Shown here piece after piece: positions 48,961 to 59,860 of a DNA stretch of 64,000 nucleotides. A program made the translations under genes and the position numbers. The notes beneath the pieces are model-generated. The model saw only the letters and a list, made by a program, of their open reading frames with translations. It made no database searches and had not been told where the DNA came from. The stretch is taken from the NCBI GenBank assembly GCA_021234155.1, contig JAJEKV010000083.1:4257250-4321249 (forward strand), read 5' to 3'. Source of the stretch: Isoetes taiwanensis. Taxonomy: Eukaryota; Streptophyta; Lycopodiopsida; Isoetales; Isoetaceae. Position 1 is the stretch's first letter. Each line of letters starts with the position of its first letter.

Positions 48961-51230
48961 AAGTTATTTCCCATTGCGGCCAAAATATTTACAGGCTCCG
49001 GACTTATGCCCAGCAACGCTGGGCACTATTACTAGTGGTCTTTAATGCTTTTGTTATTGCAGTCTGAGCTTTATCAACAGTTTGTATCTCAGAATCCTGA
49101 TACCAAAATTCGCCTTCGACAGTTCGAGTATCTGAAACCTGATTGCATAAGGAAATTGAAGGAGAGAAACACATGTTGTTAAGTCAAACATGAGCAAGCA
49201 GATCCATGCGAAAGGCCTTCAATGATACGAGGAGATCCCTACATGTTAATTGCACTTGTCAGCTGCGAGTTGTTCGTGGCATCCCAAAGAAACAATGGAG
49301 TATGTCAAGCAAACAAGAAGACTTTTGATAATGTTAGTATCTTGTGGAGGTCAACATTTTGCGAAATATGTGACGGATGAATGGCATAAACTAAAATGCA
49401 TCAAAGGCGAATGTGATGAATGTGGAGTGAAGAAATTAGACATCTGTCCAAACGAGGAAGATGGAATTCAGATGTGGACCCGGCAAGTATATGCATATGT
49501 CAATGAGTCATCCAAAAAGGTACATCCGTAAGGCTTAGATTAGTTGATCGAGAATGACAAAGCATCTGCTTTGTTAAAGAACATGAAAAATCAGCTTGCT
49601 AAGTTCTGAGATCATAACTTTACAAAAGACAATGGCAGAGCAAACAGTTTAAAAGATGTGTTGAGAAACCGGTGATAATAGTGTGTTGTCCGTTGTTGAC
49701 TTTGCGAGAGAACTACACATTGAAACCCGGGACGAAGTGCAATCCGAGCATTGGAATCCCTCGATCAAATTAGTATTTTGGTCCATATTTCAATGATGAA
49801 AATAGAAGGTAAGCTTAAAAAACAAAGTGCATTTCTATGTTTTGGATGACGGAAGCATGACACTCATTTTGTGCAACATGGTTTTAAATTACATTTGGGG
49901 TGGCTTAAGAATAATGGAGGTGGACACATAAACCTTCATTATGTGTGGTCGGATGGTTGTGCATCTCAATTCAAATCTGACGGGCATGGTATGGAATCAG
50001 TAGATACCATGTTGAAAATAAAATTCGAGTGATATGGAATTTCTTTGGATCCGCCATGGGAAAGGCACACATGATGGCGAGGCTGGTATAGCAAAGTTGT
50101 GGCTTGAGAGCGAAGCAGAGAAAACAAAATGGCATGCCGCTGGATAAAAAAGAAACAAATTGTGCGGTTTTAAGGGCCAAGGAATCGGATTGTGAAAGGG
50201 TGTTTTGGGAGGTTGGAAAAACAGATGTGAACAAAGCAAGAAGCATTCAATTGCAAGACTTTACACGGTACTCGTGCAGATACATTCGTGGTCAACTATA
50301 AACCCAAAGAGATCCAACAAAGTTGCTATGCGAGACCACTCTCGTGCTTTTGTGATGCTTGCATTAACTTCAATTGGTTGAATTGTGAGAACATTAAACA
50401 TTGTGGAGAATGGTCTCTAAAAGTTTGGAGCCCACGATCATCATATTGCCTCTCGTGTTGAAGCTGAAAATGATGTGGATGTTTTGTATCAGGGAAGGGC
50501 GAGGTGGTTTAGATGACAATTGTAGGCTGTTTCAGATGTATTTGTGTCTTTTGCAGCACCGCACAATGTGGAAGGTGTTTCATACTATGTTCTCATGTGC
50601 ACCAGGGGAAAAGCATGCATTGGAAGAAGATTCAATTGATGACTATGGAAATGAATACTCTGGCGGCACTAGTGTCATTGAAGGACAATATTATGAACTA
50701 ATCCCAGGCTGCCACAATAAGTATAAACCGCTTCCTACTAAGAATGTTTTGGTACCTGCAGAATCTGTGATTGGGGTTCAATCCCATTCAAGAAAGTAAA
50801 ACACAAAGTCAAGGGGGCAAGCCAAAGATTTCACTTGCCGGATGAAGTCCATGAGACATTGTTATCACAACTTCCAAAGAATTGTAGATGACATGGACTA
50901 AGTCGACCTGTAGTACTTTCCGAAATATTGTAATACTTTGTTATAAGAACTCAAGAACCGGACTACTTGAAGTGCATTATGTACATCAATGTACATAAGA
51001 TGTACAACCAATGTACATCTTATGTACATCTCGCTGTACATTCCGTAAATATTATAAAAATTTGTTAAGTGTAAGTTGATTAGAATTGAACACAAGAAAG
51101 TTGAATTGCATAAACATTAAAAATGGTTTCAGCCAAAGATAAGAAATGGGCAGGTTTTCATGTACAAATGGTTGATATATTTATATTGTGGACATAAATA
51201 CAACACACTAAAATGAGCATGGCTCATAAT

Positions 51231-51644
51231 TCATGACCAAGCTTCAAAATGTCGGTAGGGAGCCCGATATCTTATGACTATTGCATCATGTCTTCCAGCC
51301 CGCCGAGGTGAAGAGATATCCTCTAAAGCAGAGTCCATGCGGTTTCTATAGCACGTGCCACCGGCAAACCTTTCCATCCTACATGGCTGCATCTTCCGGA
51401 CACGTGCCTTCCCCAAGGGTTGTGCAACAAGTGATTTGTTTGCCAATATACCTTTCATGGTTGCTCGTTCCTCATAATTTTCAATTTGCTCAACCTTTTC
51501 CCAAAGTTCGGAACAAGCAGTATAGAGGCGATAATCGGTCCCCAACCCTATGTACTTGCAACTTGTGTTGGTTTGTATTACCTCACGGGTGCAAAGCAGA
51601 ACTCTATCTCTTAGTTTCTTAATAGTCTTTTGTGTTTCATCCAT
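51231..51644 (-). pseudogene. Possible terminal exon of the phosphatase gene
   Basis: A 137-codon frame (TIKKLRDRVLLCTREVIQTN, then LYTACSELWEKVEQIENYEE) downstream of the FCP-like exon on the same strand. No known family. The charged, helical look suggests a real exon; its link to the phosphatase is inferred from position only. Confidence 0.3.
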
Positions 51645-51899
51645 TCATCTACAAAGCAAATGAAGATCACTTAATTATGTATACACACTCATAATTGTAC
51701 CAATAAGAAAGACAAGAAAAAGAGTACTCAAGTGCAATGAACAAAAACTTTGATACATATATTCATAACATTTGAATTTGTACATCAGGCAAAGTCTGTA
51801 CCAACAATGGGCGGTCGAGAGGCCAATAACATGATGGCGGTTTCTCCATTCCTTGCTCAGATATTGACTAAATTTAGGTAAGTGAGCACCCAAGTTGTT

Positions 51900-53745
51900 G
51901 CCATAGTTTGCCAAACAAAAATCTGTTCCACCTTTCTCCGATATGCCATCTGCCGCATTAGTCATTGGATGCTCTTTCACATAAACTATACCATCTTCGG
52001 CCATTTTGAATCCATTAAGCCATGGAATGAGCTCCATGACAAGCAATCTGTCACCGGCTAATATCGGTGTCAAGAGAAAGGACATATGTAGCTTCCCACG
52101 TGATTCAAAGTGGATTTGTATCTTTAAATCGTCGACGAACCGTATGTCCATAGTACTCTGGGTACTCTTTCCATACCACAGCTAATGGTTTCACAAACAA
52201 CCCCTTTTGAGGTTCAGTAGGGTGTTTGTATGGCAGAGTCCAACACTGCTCCTGGCTGTAAACAAACTTCAGCTTTACGGAAAAAGCATCACAAATATGT
52301 TCCACAATTGGTTGAAGATTTTTAGAAGTGAGTGAAGACCAGATGGCAACATCAAACCCTTCTCTTACAAATGCTAACAGTGATGCTAACCCTGGCCCGC
52401 AGTAAAAAAACCTGTTTCCTATATTAAACTGAAGCTCATCTTTCTGGATCTGTTGGTATCTTGAGTTAATATTTTCATTCTTGTGCACACTCTTGCCCAA
52501 CACAGAATTTAAGTCAAAGATAATGAGCTTTCTCCCTGAATTAGATGATTCACCTGTCAGCAAGAAAACACTTGAGATTCACAATTTATAATTACATTTC
52601 AGATCACACAATTGAGAAAACACATTGATAATTACACGATTGTTATTTGCACAGGTGTAAGTGAGACAAATAAATTAATTTTTTCATTACTTATTGAGTA
52701 CAAAGAAGCTCGGAGCATGGCTCATACAAAACTGTAATTTACAAACAAGTCAAAGGGACTATCTACCCTGTGTAGGAACAACTGCTTGTATATTCATCTC
52801 GCCTTCTACAATTAATGCCTCCATTAGATGATCCCTCCGTGACTTGGCATAGGCATCAGTGAACCAACTGGGTGTCATCTGCATGGTGCACAAGTATTAG
52901 AGGACTATACCAACAAATAACTAATAGGAAAATAACATGTTCTACTTACAAAAATGGAGCTTGGCTGTGCATCAACCACGGCATCTATGAATTTGTGCAT
53001 GTAAGCCACAATGTACATGCAAGGGTTGCTGGTACTAGTTTCTGGCATTTTAGGACAGAACACAGGAGCATCAAAGTTCTTCCTACCATGGCTTAAGCTG
53101 TTGGATCCGAGCATCATGTTATTGATCACAAGCTTATGAAACCTGCAAAATTGCAATGTGAGAATAAATCAAGCATAAGAAATTGCAATAACGTAATAAT
53201 CAAATCATAAAACAAAACAAAACTCATACTTACTTACGGACCACTTTAGCATCGGGTACATAACCTTTGACAGAGAGAGGATCTCGTATACTTGGGCTAG
53301 CTATAGATGGAAAAGAGCTTTTCACCGGACCAGCAAGCACAAGTATTGCCAATGCCACATTTGGGCCTTGCGGTTGGAACAAATATGTATTGGCATCTTG
53401 CAATCAAAATGCCATCCAGCCCTTCCTTTATGTTAGTGTTACGTGCATCCGCCCCCCCGCTCTTGAGGGAATTCACAAAATTGAAGGTGTCCTGGCCGAA
53501 CCGTGTAAAAACTTGTGTTTCCAATCGGATGGAAGATCGCTACAAAGGTACCGCACACAAATCCGAGAATACATATTAATACATAAGATGAGTGACTTAG
53601 GGAATGAAATAACATAAATATGTTGAAATGCTAGCCTACCTCCCATAGACATCTACCATCTTAGAGGTCAAGTCCGACTTCCAGCCAGAAACTTCGTCAA
53701 CATCACTTTGAAAGATAGAGGGTGCGGGCTTAGGAGGACAAATCC
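51900..53745 (-). pseudogene. Spliced gene ending in an FCP1/SCP-type phosphatase domain
   Basis: Exons joined by GT..AG introns in consistent phase: 53640-53745, 53234-53539, 52950-53142, 52767-52878 and 52553 onward. The last holds an FCP1-homology domain: KLIIFDLNSVLG (motif I), FFYCGPGLASLLAF, VAIWSSLTSKNLQPIVEHI, FVYSQEQCWTLPY and FVKPLAVVWKEYPEYYG. After a one-base shift it continues IRFVDDLKI (the VDD motif), IPWLNGFKMAED and VYVKEHPM. Such enzymes dephosphorylate the RNA polymerase II tail or other phosphoproteins through the first Asp of DxDx(T/V). Here the second Asp reads Asn. A stop in the second exon and the shift near 52140 show decay. Upstream exons probably exist at 53.9-54.4 kb. 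Confidence 0.7.
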
Positions 53746-54774
53746 CTATAAGGAGTGAATGGAACCAACCTTTTCGGTCGGTTCACTAAACCGCACAAGG
53801 AAACAACAAAGATTAGCAAAAAGAATATATCTATTGTAATCAATTGTATATTACTCACCTTGTAAATTCATCACCGCCTTCAAATCTTACGTGGACTTCC
53901 GACCCTTATTTGTTATCACATCAATATTTTCTTGTAGATCCTCTTCCTCTTCCTGGTTCCGGCTTCGGAAGGATCGGGATCGCCTTCCTTCACTTCCAGT
54001 GATCGTGTCCTATGTACAAAAAAAAAATGTGGTTAATTATCATAAATCTGAGATGTTTAACAAAATTAGTTCATCTTCGACATACCTCTTTCTAAGTGGT
54101 GGAGATTTTCTTTTTGGAGGACATTTTTTTGTTGTTCTTTGGAGATTTTGCCCCTTTTTTTCCTCTTGGAGTGCCATCACCAAAGATTCTTTTGCCTCCT
54201 CTTTAGAGTGGACTCAACTACCAACTCGCCTTCCTCTTCCCCGTATCTCCCGGGATAAAATCTGGATCTGTGTCCTTTGTAGCTTCTTCCTACATGCATC
54301 CGTCGAACCGGGACCCGCAGATGATCTTTGAGACGTGAAGTCTGAATCTTTCTTAGCTTCTCCAATTACTAATTTAGCACTTGGTGATGAAAGAGTTTAC
54401 ATTGCGGCCCAGCCATTGAAGGGTCTGCACACCACTGCAATCGCTTTAGCTTTCTCAAGTGCCATCCTCTCAATTTCCTCAACTTCACTTTGCCATGTTC
54501 GAGGAGGCACTGTTGTAGATGGTTCTATTACTGGCACTGTAAATGTCATTGGTGATCTGGAGCTGGAAGGTTGAGGGTCTACGATTCGGGCCCGCTTATT
54601 ATGCTCAAGAAAATCAGAAAAGAGAGTCGATGCAGATGGCTCAAGAACATCCGACCATTAAAGCCGCTCGGGATAGGAACGGCCTCATCTCAAAACAAAC
54701 AAATGATCTAAATTTCAATAGACATAAAAGAACATGAAAAACAGAACTAATGAGAAATATCCGGTACATTCTCG

Positions 54775-55250
54775 GTGCATGTACATTTCATGTACATAAA
54801 AGGTACCAAATGTACGTAACTACATTTAACTATAGCCAAATGTACATGTACATGTTCCTCAATGTACATAGAGGTACCTCAATGTACCCAGATGTACCCA
54901 GATGTACCCAGGTATCCAGTTAGGGAATGTAGATCTATGCCCAAAAAAAAGCACATATATGTAAAAAATGCACATACTTATGAATCCATCTACAGATGCA
55001 CTCTAAAGATAAATGCATGTACATCTATTTGCGCATGTAGACTCCATTAGAGAAATGTACAACTAATACAACCTGCAAATCCAAGCTCAAAAATAAAAGC
55101 ATCAATAAACAAGCAAATATATGCCTATGTACCTCTACGCTAGGTTGTACACTAAAAGTTATACATGTACAAGGAATAGCAATGCACTGAAAGCCATACA
55201 TGTAGAACTATGCAGATTACAATAACAAATATGAATTAAGAGAAATATAA
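54775..55250. repeat. ATGTACAT-rich cluster, right
   Basis: Copies of CATGTACATTT, ATGTACATAGAGGTACC and CAGATGTACC between 54775 and 54910, with thinner copies (CATGTACA) to 55200. Confidence 0.65.
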
Positions 55251-55790
55251 GTTTAAATTAGTTGAGAGCAATGCATACCTTTCACAGCAGGGAAACCAAG
55301 TCAATTGAATGCCCTCATCCCGGATGCAACCTTTTATGCAATTATGTCTTTCATGGACCAGATAACACAAGCGTAAGAGGCAATAAGCATCTCTCGCATG
55401 GAGCTAGTAAAGAACAAACCGCTTTTGCCAAAGCCTTGGCCACAACAGTACATGAACCGAATGTGATGAACTGCTCTATAGAAGTAGCTCCCTACGGTAG
55501 GGCCTCGGGTGTAGAACAATAGGTCCTGCTCTCCCCATGAAATCCAAAATTTGTGAATGCCTTTGCTGAACCAATTCAATGCAATTAAGTTTTTCCTTTG
55601 CTTGTTCAATTGAGATTTCATGCCTTTCAATTTCTTTTTAGTTGCTTCCTCAAACCAATTTCTAGCTTAGAAGAGTCTTTGCTTTTATCATGTCTACTCA
55701 TAACCAAGTCTTCCAACTTGTACTTCAACACTCAAGATAACTTGATTTCCAAACAGGATCCAGGGACAATTTGTCAAATTCTGTTTTGTC

Positions 55791-56462
55791 TCATTTCTGG
55801 CAGATCTGCTGCAGATCTTCGGATAGCATATCCTTTCTACCCTCAATTCGGCTGATGACCTTCAATGCATCCCTCCTTTTTTCTTCCAGTGCTTCTACTT
55901 CATTCAATAGGTTAGTTTTCTCCTCCAACCCATGCTTAAGTAACTGCTTTATTGTGTCAACATCTGATCTAGAATAACCCATGGCTCTAATATTACAACG
56001 CAATACGATGACCTGTTTGATAGTTGAGGATTTACCTGTTGTAGGGTCATCTGTAACGTCTGAAATGAGGGTTTTGGCAAGATCTTTGGTGGTCCTAGCC
56101 ACGTCCATCCAATCAACAAGCCGTCCCTTCAAGTGAAGAGCAAATGCTCTGGCAAAATAGGTAGAAATATAATGGTTTGTAACCTGTTTCTTGCCATAAA
56201 CCAATTCATAATATTTAAAAAAATCATCTTTCCATGCGTTCTGGATTCTCCCTTCCTTGAATCCTCGTCTGTTTTTTGGAGCTTCACCCCATACCTCTTT
56301 CATAACCATCTCTAGGTTGGGTATGTGGGCCTCTGCATGTTTATCACGGAGGTCTTTGGCTTGGATCACCTCAGAACCCAAACGTAAACTTCTTGGAGGT
56401 AAAATTCCACTGCCGGAAGCACTGGCTTCTTGCTTGGGCTGTGGTGATGAGCAAGCACTCAT
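55791..56462 (-). CDS. Unrecognised 223-aa protein at the right end of TIR-2
   Basis: The ATG at 56462 lies about 275 bp from the transposon end and opens an unbroken 223-codon frame. The N-terminus is Ser/Pro-rich (MSACSSPQPKQEASAS). The middle is mixed helical (KDDFFKYYELVYGKKQVTNH, ARAFALHLKGRLVDW). The C-terminus is a likely coiled coil (LLNEVEALEEKRRDALKVIS). Family unknown. In two-gene transposons a second gene often encodes a DNA-binding partner of the transposase, which would fit. It may also be the first exon of the phosphatase-domain gene further left. Being uninterrupted, it is the best preserved frame of TIR-2. Confidence 0.6.
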   Translation of the reverse strand: MSACSSPQPKQEASASGSGILPPRSLRLGSEVIQAKDLRDKHAEAHIPNLEMVMKEVWGEAPKNRRGFKEGRIQNAWKDDFFKYYELVYGKKQVTNHYISTYFARAFALHLKGRLVDWMDVARTTKDLAKTLISDVTDDPTTGKSSTIKQVIVLRCNIRAMGYSRSDVDTIKQLLKHGLEEKTNLLNEVEALEEKRRDALKVISRIEGRKDMLSEDLQQICQK

Positions 56463-56868
56463 CTGGGGGCGTTATGGGGCCATAGCTAGATGAAGAATTC
56501 GTGATCGGAATTCAAGCAGAGAAGGCAGGGGCGGGATAGTGAACGAGAGGCAAACCAAGAAAGAATTTGGAAAAGAATTTCAAAATCCGATAATTGCGGG
56601 TTCAGAGTAGTGGATAGCCATTAATCATGGCAGTTACTAGCGGGTCATGATGACAGTTATTCCAAAAATGTGCATTCGGTACATATGTATTTGTACAAAA
56701 AGGGCTACATTTATAGACACCCTTTCATGCTTTTACCCCCCTATAGTGTTTCTTGACTTGTTTTGCTTAGATTTGCACTTCATGTACCTAAATTAGAGAT
56801 CTATAGCCTTAGAACATATGTCTACCCGATCAAGAAGTCTTGGGCATGGAAACCTAGGCAGCCTTAGC

Positions 56869-56877
56869 TATAAAAAG
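56869..56877 (+). promoter_or_regulatory. TATA box upstream of the second pre-gag gene
   Basis: GCTATAAAAAGGGG, 116 bp before the ATG at 56985; a CT-rich leader follows. Confidence 0.55.
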
Positions 56878-56984
56878 GGGTCTCATTTGACATTTTTCTC
56901 TTCACCAAGTTTGCTCTCATCCTAGGCGATTTTTCAGCTCTTCGTCAATCTTTACCAACCATTTTTTGCTCTAATCTCTGTCCA

Positions 56985-57953
56985 ATGGCGCCCACAAACT
57001 TTGTTGAATGGTACAACAGTGCCAACCACATTAGTGAGTTCCTGGCAGAGGAGGCCTTCCATGTCTTTGACCGTCTCTTTGATCTCCACGCAACCTTGAC
57101 TAGAACACCCTATTACACATACATTGTATGCCAGTATGACCAACAAGTCTTACCATGGGAAGTCAGCCTTCCCCCAAGGGGAGGCAGGTGGGTGTCCTTG
57201 GAGTCATTGAGTCAAGTCTTAGGTGGGGGATGTAGAGTCAATAGCCAGTCATGGGATAGAACAAAGAACATGCCTGACTACATGAGTTGTAAGGCTCACA
57301 GGCATCAGTATATCTCAGCACACGCAGCTCTATCCTAGTACATGCACTTCAAGGCCAGGTGGTGGAGCCTTCGATTCAGCCCTTGAACCTTGCACCCCTC
57401 AACACGAGGGTAGAACAGGACCAAATCTATGAGATTCAGTCCTCAGAGTACGTCTACCATGGCACTTCAGCAAGGGCACTTCAGATCAAAGAAGACTATG
57501 AACAGGAATGAGACAACGACCAGGACGAGGAGAGCAGGCTAGCATCAAGGATGGAGAGTCAGATAGCAAGGCATGATGAAGACATCAGGAAGGCCAATGA
57601 AGCACCTATCGGCATCACGGCCCTATCTCTGATAGTGCTCGAAGGGGAGGAGTCCATTCTCGCCAATGACATCCTCCATCTCCCATACTGCTTAGAAGAG
57701 GGGCTCAGTATCAACGAGATCATGAGACTAATTGCAGAAGGGTAGCAGAGAGAACTCAGCGACTATTCCTACCAAGAAGTCCCAAGAGAGATAATGGAGC
57801 AGCATTCTTACGCTGGGGAAACGATATCTGACATTGCGGCATATGAATACATAAGACAGTTCTACCACCAACAGCTGTTAGTCATTCTAAAGGAGGAGTT
57901 CCAAGAAATTCAAAGCAGCTTGTACAAACCAGAGAGAGACCCAAGCTCTAGCT
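56985..57953 (+). pseudogene. Conserved pre-gag protein of the second gypsy element
   Basis: The ATG at 56985 opens MAPTNFVEWYNSANHI for 117 codons. The frame then moves by one register and continues through 57350-57953 (ALQIKEDYEQE, TGA, then MESQIARHDEDIRKANEAP, then IMRLIAEG, TAG, then QRELSDYSYQEVPREIMEQH). Start, length and several segments parallel the minus-strand element (25245 down to 23721). No known domain; the second half is rich in Glu and Gln and helical. Two in-frame stops and one frameshift make this copy a pseudogene. Confidence 0.6.
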
Positions 57954-57973
57954 GACCCGTTCGAGCCTGAAGC

Positions 57974-58470
57974 ATGCGAGAGGGGTCCAGCAGCATCAAC
58001 TTAGATAGTGCAACCACCATGTGGAGGGACCATGAAGATCTCCTAGGAATAGACATCTACGGTGGAGCAGCTCAAAAGGAAGGGCACAGGGTCGCAGTCT
58101 GCAGGACCCCAAAGGGGGAAGGCTCTTTGATACTATCTCCCAATTCTAAGCCAGGGCCAAATGATAGTATTCCACATGGATTTCAGCCCATGAGGAGGTC
58201 GTAGCACTTTTGATTGCACTTACAAGGGTTCGGCCAGCATGCCAAAATGAGGGAGAACACGGATCATGTCATCCTCTTCAGAGGATCCGTGGTCCTCTAC
58301 AGCCTCGACTTTGCCATGGGTCATCTAAGGAATGCGCCGATGACTGTAGCAACGGCTATAACAAGCGCTCCCACCACCTCAAATAGCTAAAGATCTAGAA
58401 GTGGGATCATCCCGAAACATTCTGCGGAACGTCGGCAAGGGTCTTCAACTCAAGAATGTGAAGAATCACG
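57974..58470 (+). pseudogene. Pre-gag protein, distal part
   Basis: Open to 58204 (MREGSSSINLDSATTMWRDH), continuing in the next register with HVILFRGSVVLYSLDFAMGH (about 58262-58321). The latter resembles RQGEVLFFSKNLG of the minus-strand element. Stops follow. Product unknown. Confidence 0.4.
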
Positions 58471-58769
58471 GCCTTCGAAATATCATACCAATAAATTAAG
58501 CCTACGAAGGGCTCTCGACGATAAAACCTCTACTCATCCCTCTGTATTAATATATGTACCAAGATGTTTTTTTTTTTTGAAATTTCATGTACTCTTATCC
58601 ATTTCACTATAGCGTTCAAGCTTCCAATTGTATGTTGATGTATCAACTATTATAACCCATTGTTAACTTATAAGTTGAGTTTCAACTTAATTTCTTTTAT
58701 GGCTAACAAGAATTAACGTATAAATGACATTATGATGTATAACTTTGAAACAACCATGATGACTAATAC
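58471..58769. other. Spacer before gag
   Basis: AT-rich with a T run at 58567-58577. Ends in TTGCAG (58771-58776), which could be an intron acceptor before the gag frame. Confidence 0.35.
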
Positions 58770-59860
58770 TTGCAGCCAGGAATACCGGCTCAGGGTTCCA
58801 AGATCAGGGAAGACAGCATCAGTGGCCAACCTAGGAACTTGTCCGGCCGAGATCAGGACGAAGAACAAGAGATGGCAGTTGAAGCAATGAACTCAAGTCT
58901 AATCCAGATGAGGAACCAGATGCAACAACTGTTACAGTGGGCTACGCCTTTGATGCATGCTCAGGAGTATGAACTAATGCCGCCTCCACCACCGAGAGGA
59001 CCAGATGAAGCTCCTCAACCAGAGAGGGAAGAAGTCCATGTACCTGATAAGAACAAAAAGAGGAAAAGAAGAAGTAGGAGGAGCCCATCTCCTTCTAGCC
59101 CCAGCCGCTCAGACACTACAGGAAGCGGATCTCGAAGTAGTTCTGAAAGTGAGTCAGAGACCTCACAAGGCAGGGACAGGAACCGTAGAACAGAGGACTA
59201 TCAGAAGAAGATGGATAGTCGTGCAATGAGCAACGTATGGAAAATCCGGCAGTTGGGTTATGCCAAGTCAAACAAATTAAGAATGAATAATTGCAGATTT
59301 AAAACCTTCAGTAAGGCTTTCCACAAGCACTATGTCCCAAGGTCGCACATCAACAGGTAGATTCAACAGTTCTACAGGTTGGACCAAGGAGATCTATCAG
59401 TGGCCAAATATACAGAGGAATTTATGAGGCTAAGTCTAAATGTCTCAAGGATCACTGAAAGGCAGGCAGTGGACAGTTATATTGAGGGCCTGAACAGTAA
59501 CATTAAGAGATTGGTACGTGCCATCAGTCTGAAAATAGTTGGGGAGGCCGAAGATAAGGCACTAAGCTTAGAGGAAGCACTGACAACCCTAGGAAGAAAC
59601 ATCTAGCGTACAAGGGGAAAGCAACAGGGCCTTATAGCCAAGGCAGGCATCCTCTACACCAGTGGGGCACCAGTATCAGGGGAAGACGGATAGAAAAAGA
59701 TCTCACGGAGAACAGAGGCCAAGGGGGGGAATCAGTGAAATTCAATTTGGATAGTATTCCGAAGGAAAAAAGAGAGAGGAATGTATAAAGAAGAAGTTGT
59801 ATTTCAGATACTTCCAGCCGGGCCACTGTCCATACGACTGCCCCTGGGTAAAAGCACGCT
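58770..59860 (+). pseudogene. Gag of the second gypsy element
   Basis: The frame 58770-59606 is open except for a TAG at 59358. It has a Pro-rich patch (ELMPPPPPRGPDEAP), a basic Ser/Arg tract (KKRKRRSRRSPSPSSPSRSD), FKTFSKAFHKHYVPRSHINR, and then FMRLSLNVSRITERQAVDSY and IEGLNSNIKRLVRAIS, closely matching the minus-strand gag. After two more stops, another register gives a zinc-knuckle remnant, FQPGHCPYDCPW, near 59810-59850 with the first cysteines lost. Gag would coat and package the element RNA. Only a few point stops separate it from an open frame, so it is fairly young. Confidence 0.9.

Larger units (their letters stand above)
45659..49035 (+). mobile_element. Helitron (3.4 kb) with captured PPR fragments
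   Basis: Starts TCCTATATAATAAAATTATA after an A and ends CTAG before a T, without a target duplication. Eleven bases before the end is a perfect 7-bp hairpin GCCCAGC-AAC-GCTGGGC (49008-49024). TC..CTRR ends, a 3' hairpin and A/T insertion are the Helitron rules. No Rep/helicase is present, so it is non-autonomous. The same 3' terminus recurs at 62431 on the minus strand. Confidence 0.9.
45008..49062 (+). other. Transposase intron, enlarged by a Helitron
   Basis: Donor CACAG/GTTTGC and acceptor TTGTTATTGCAG/TCTGAG. The amino-acid sequence of the family continues directly across. Without the Helitron the intron is about 680 bp. Confidence 0.7.
44468..50798 (+). pseudogene. TIR-2 transposase with one intron (decayed)
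   Basis: Exon 1 ends at 45007 with LSEFWLDNTKVSPKVRDVM and YLDISQ. An intron (45008-49062, GT..AG) follows. Exon 2 resumes SELYQQFVSQNPDTKIRL, then FEYLKPDCIRKLKERNTCC. Further parts in shifting frames are EWHKLKCIKGECDECGVKKL (Cys finger), HYVWSDGCASQFKS (49938-49979), IRVIWNFFGSAMGKAHMM and the C-terminal YYELIPGCHNKYKPLPTKN. The W-S-D-G-C-x-x-Q-F-K-S and F-F-x-S-x-x-G-K-A blocks belong to a transposase family known from corals and lower plants. The Asp in WSDG is a likely catalytic residue (inference). There are several stops and shifts. Confidence 0.7.
44066..56738. mobile_element. TIR-2: 12.7-kb DNA transposon
   Basis: Perfect 22-bp terminal inverted repeats begin GGGTAAAAGCATGAAAGGGT (44066) and end with the inverse at 56738, flanked by a 4-bp direct repeat CCCT (44062-44065 and 56739-56742). 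Inside are a transposase gene on the plus strand with one intron, and minus-strand genes starting near the right end, the last with an FCP-type phosphatase domain. The two units converge near 51 kb. ATGTACAT-type motifs cluster at several sites. A Helitron is inserted in the transposase intron. All genes are decayed, although the TIRs are perfect. Confidence 0.88.

Noticed and set aside
56984..56993. TGGCGCCCAC as a tRNA-Lys primer site marking an LTR end
   Set aside because: It overlaps the ATG of the conserved pre-gag protein. The minus-strand element has the same protein start 2.2 kb inside its LTR without such a site, so the match is more likely the codons for Met-Ala-Pro-Thr.
59826..59850. 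Similarity of CTGCCCCTGGGTAAAAGCA to the left end of TIR-2 (44060-44078), as a possible hidden transposon end
   Set aside because: Here the sequence is the zinc-knuckle coding region of gag and no inverted partner or duplication is nearby; probably chance.
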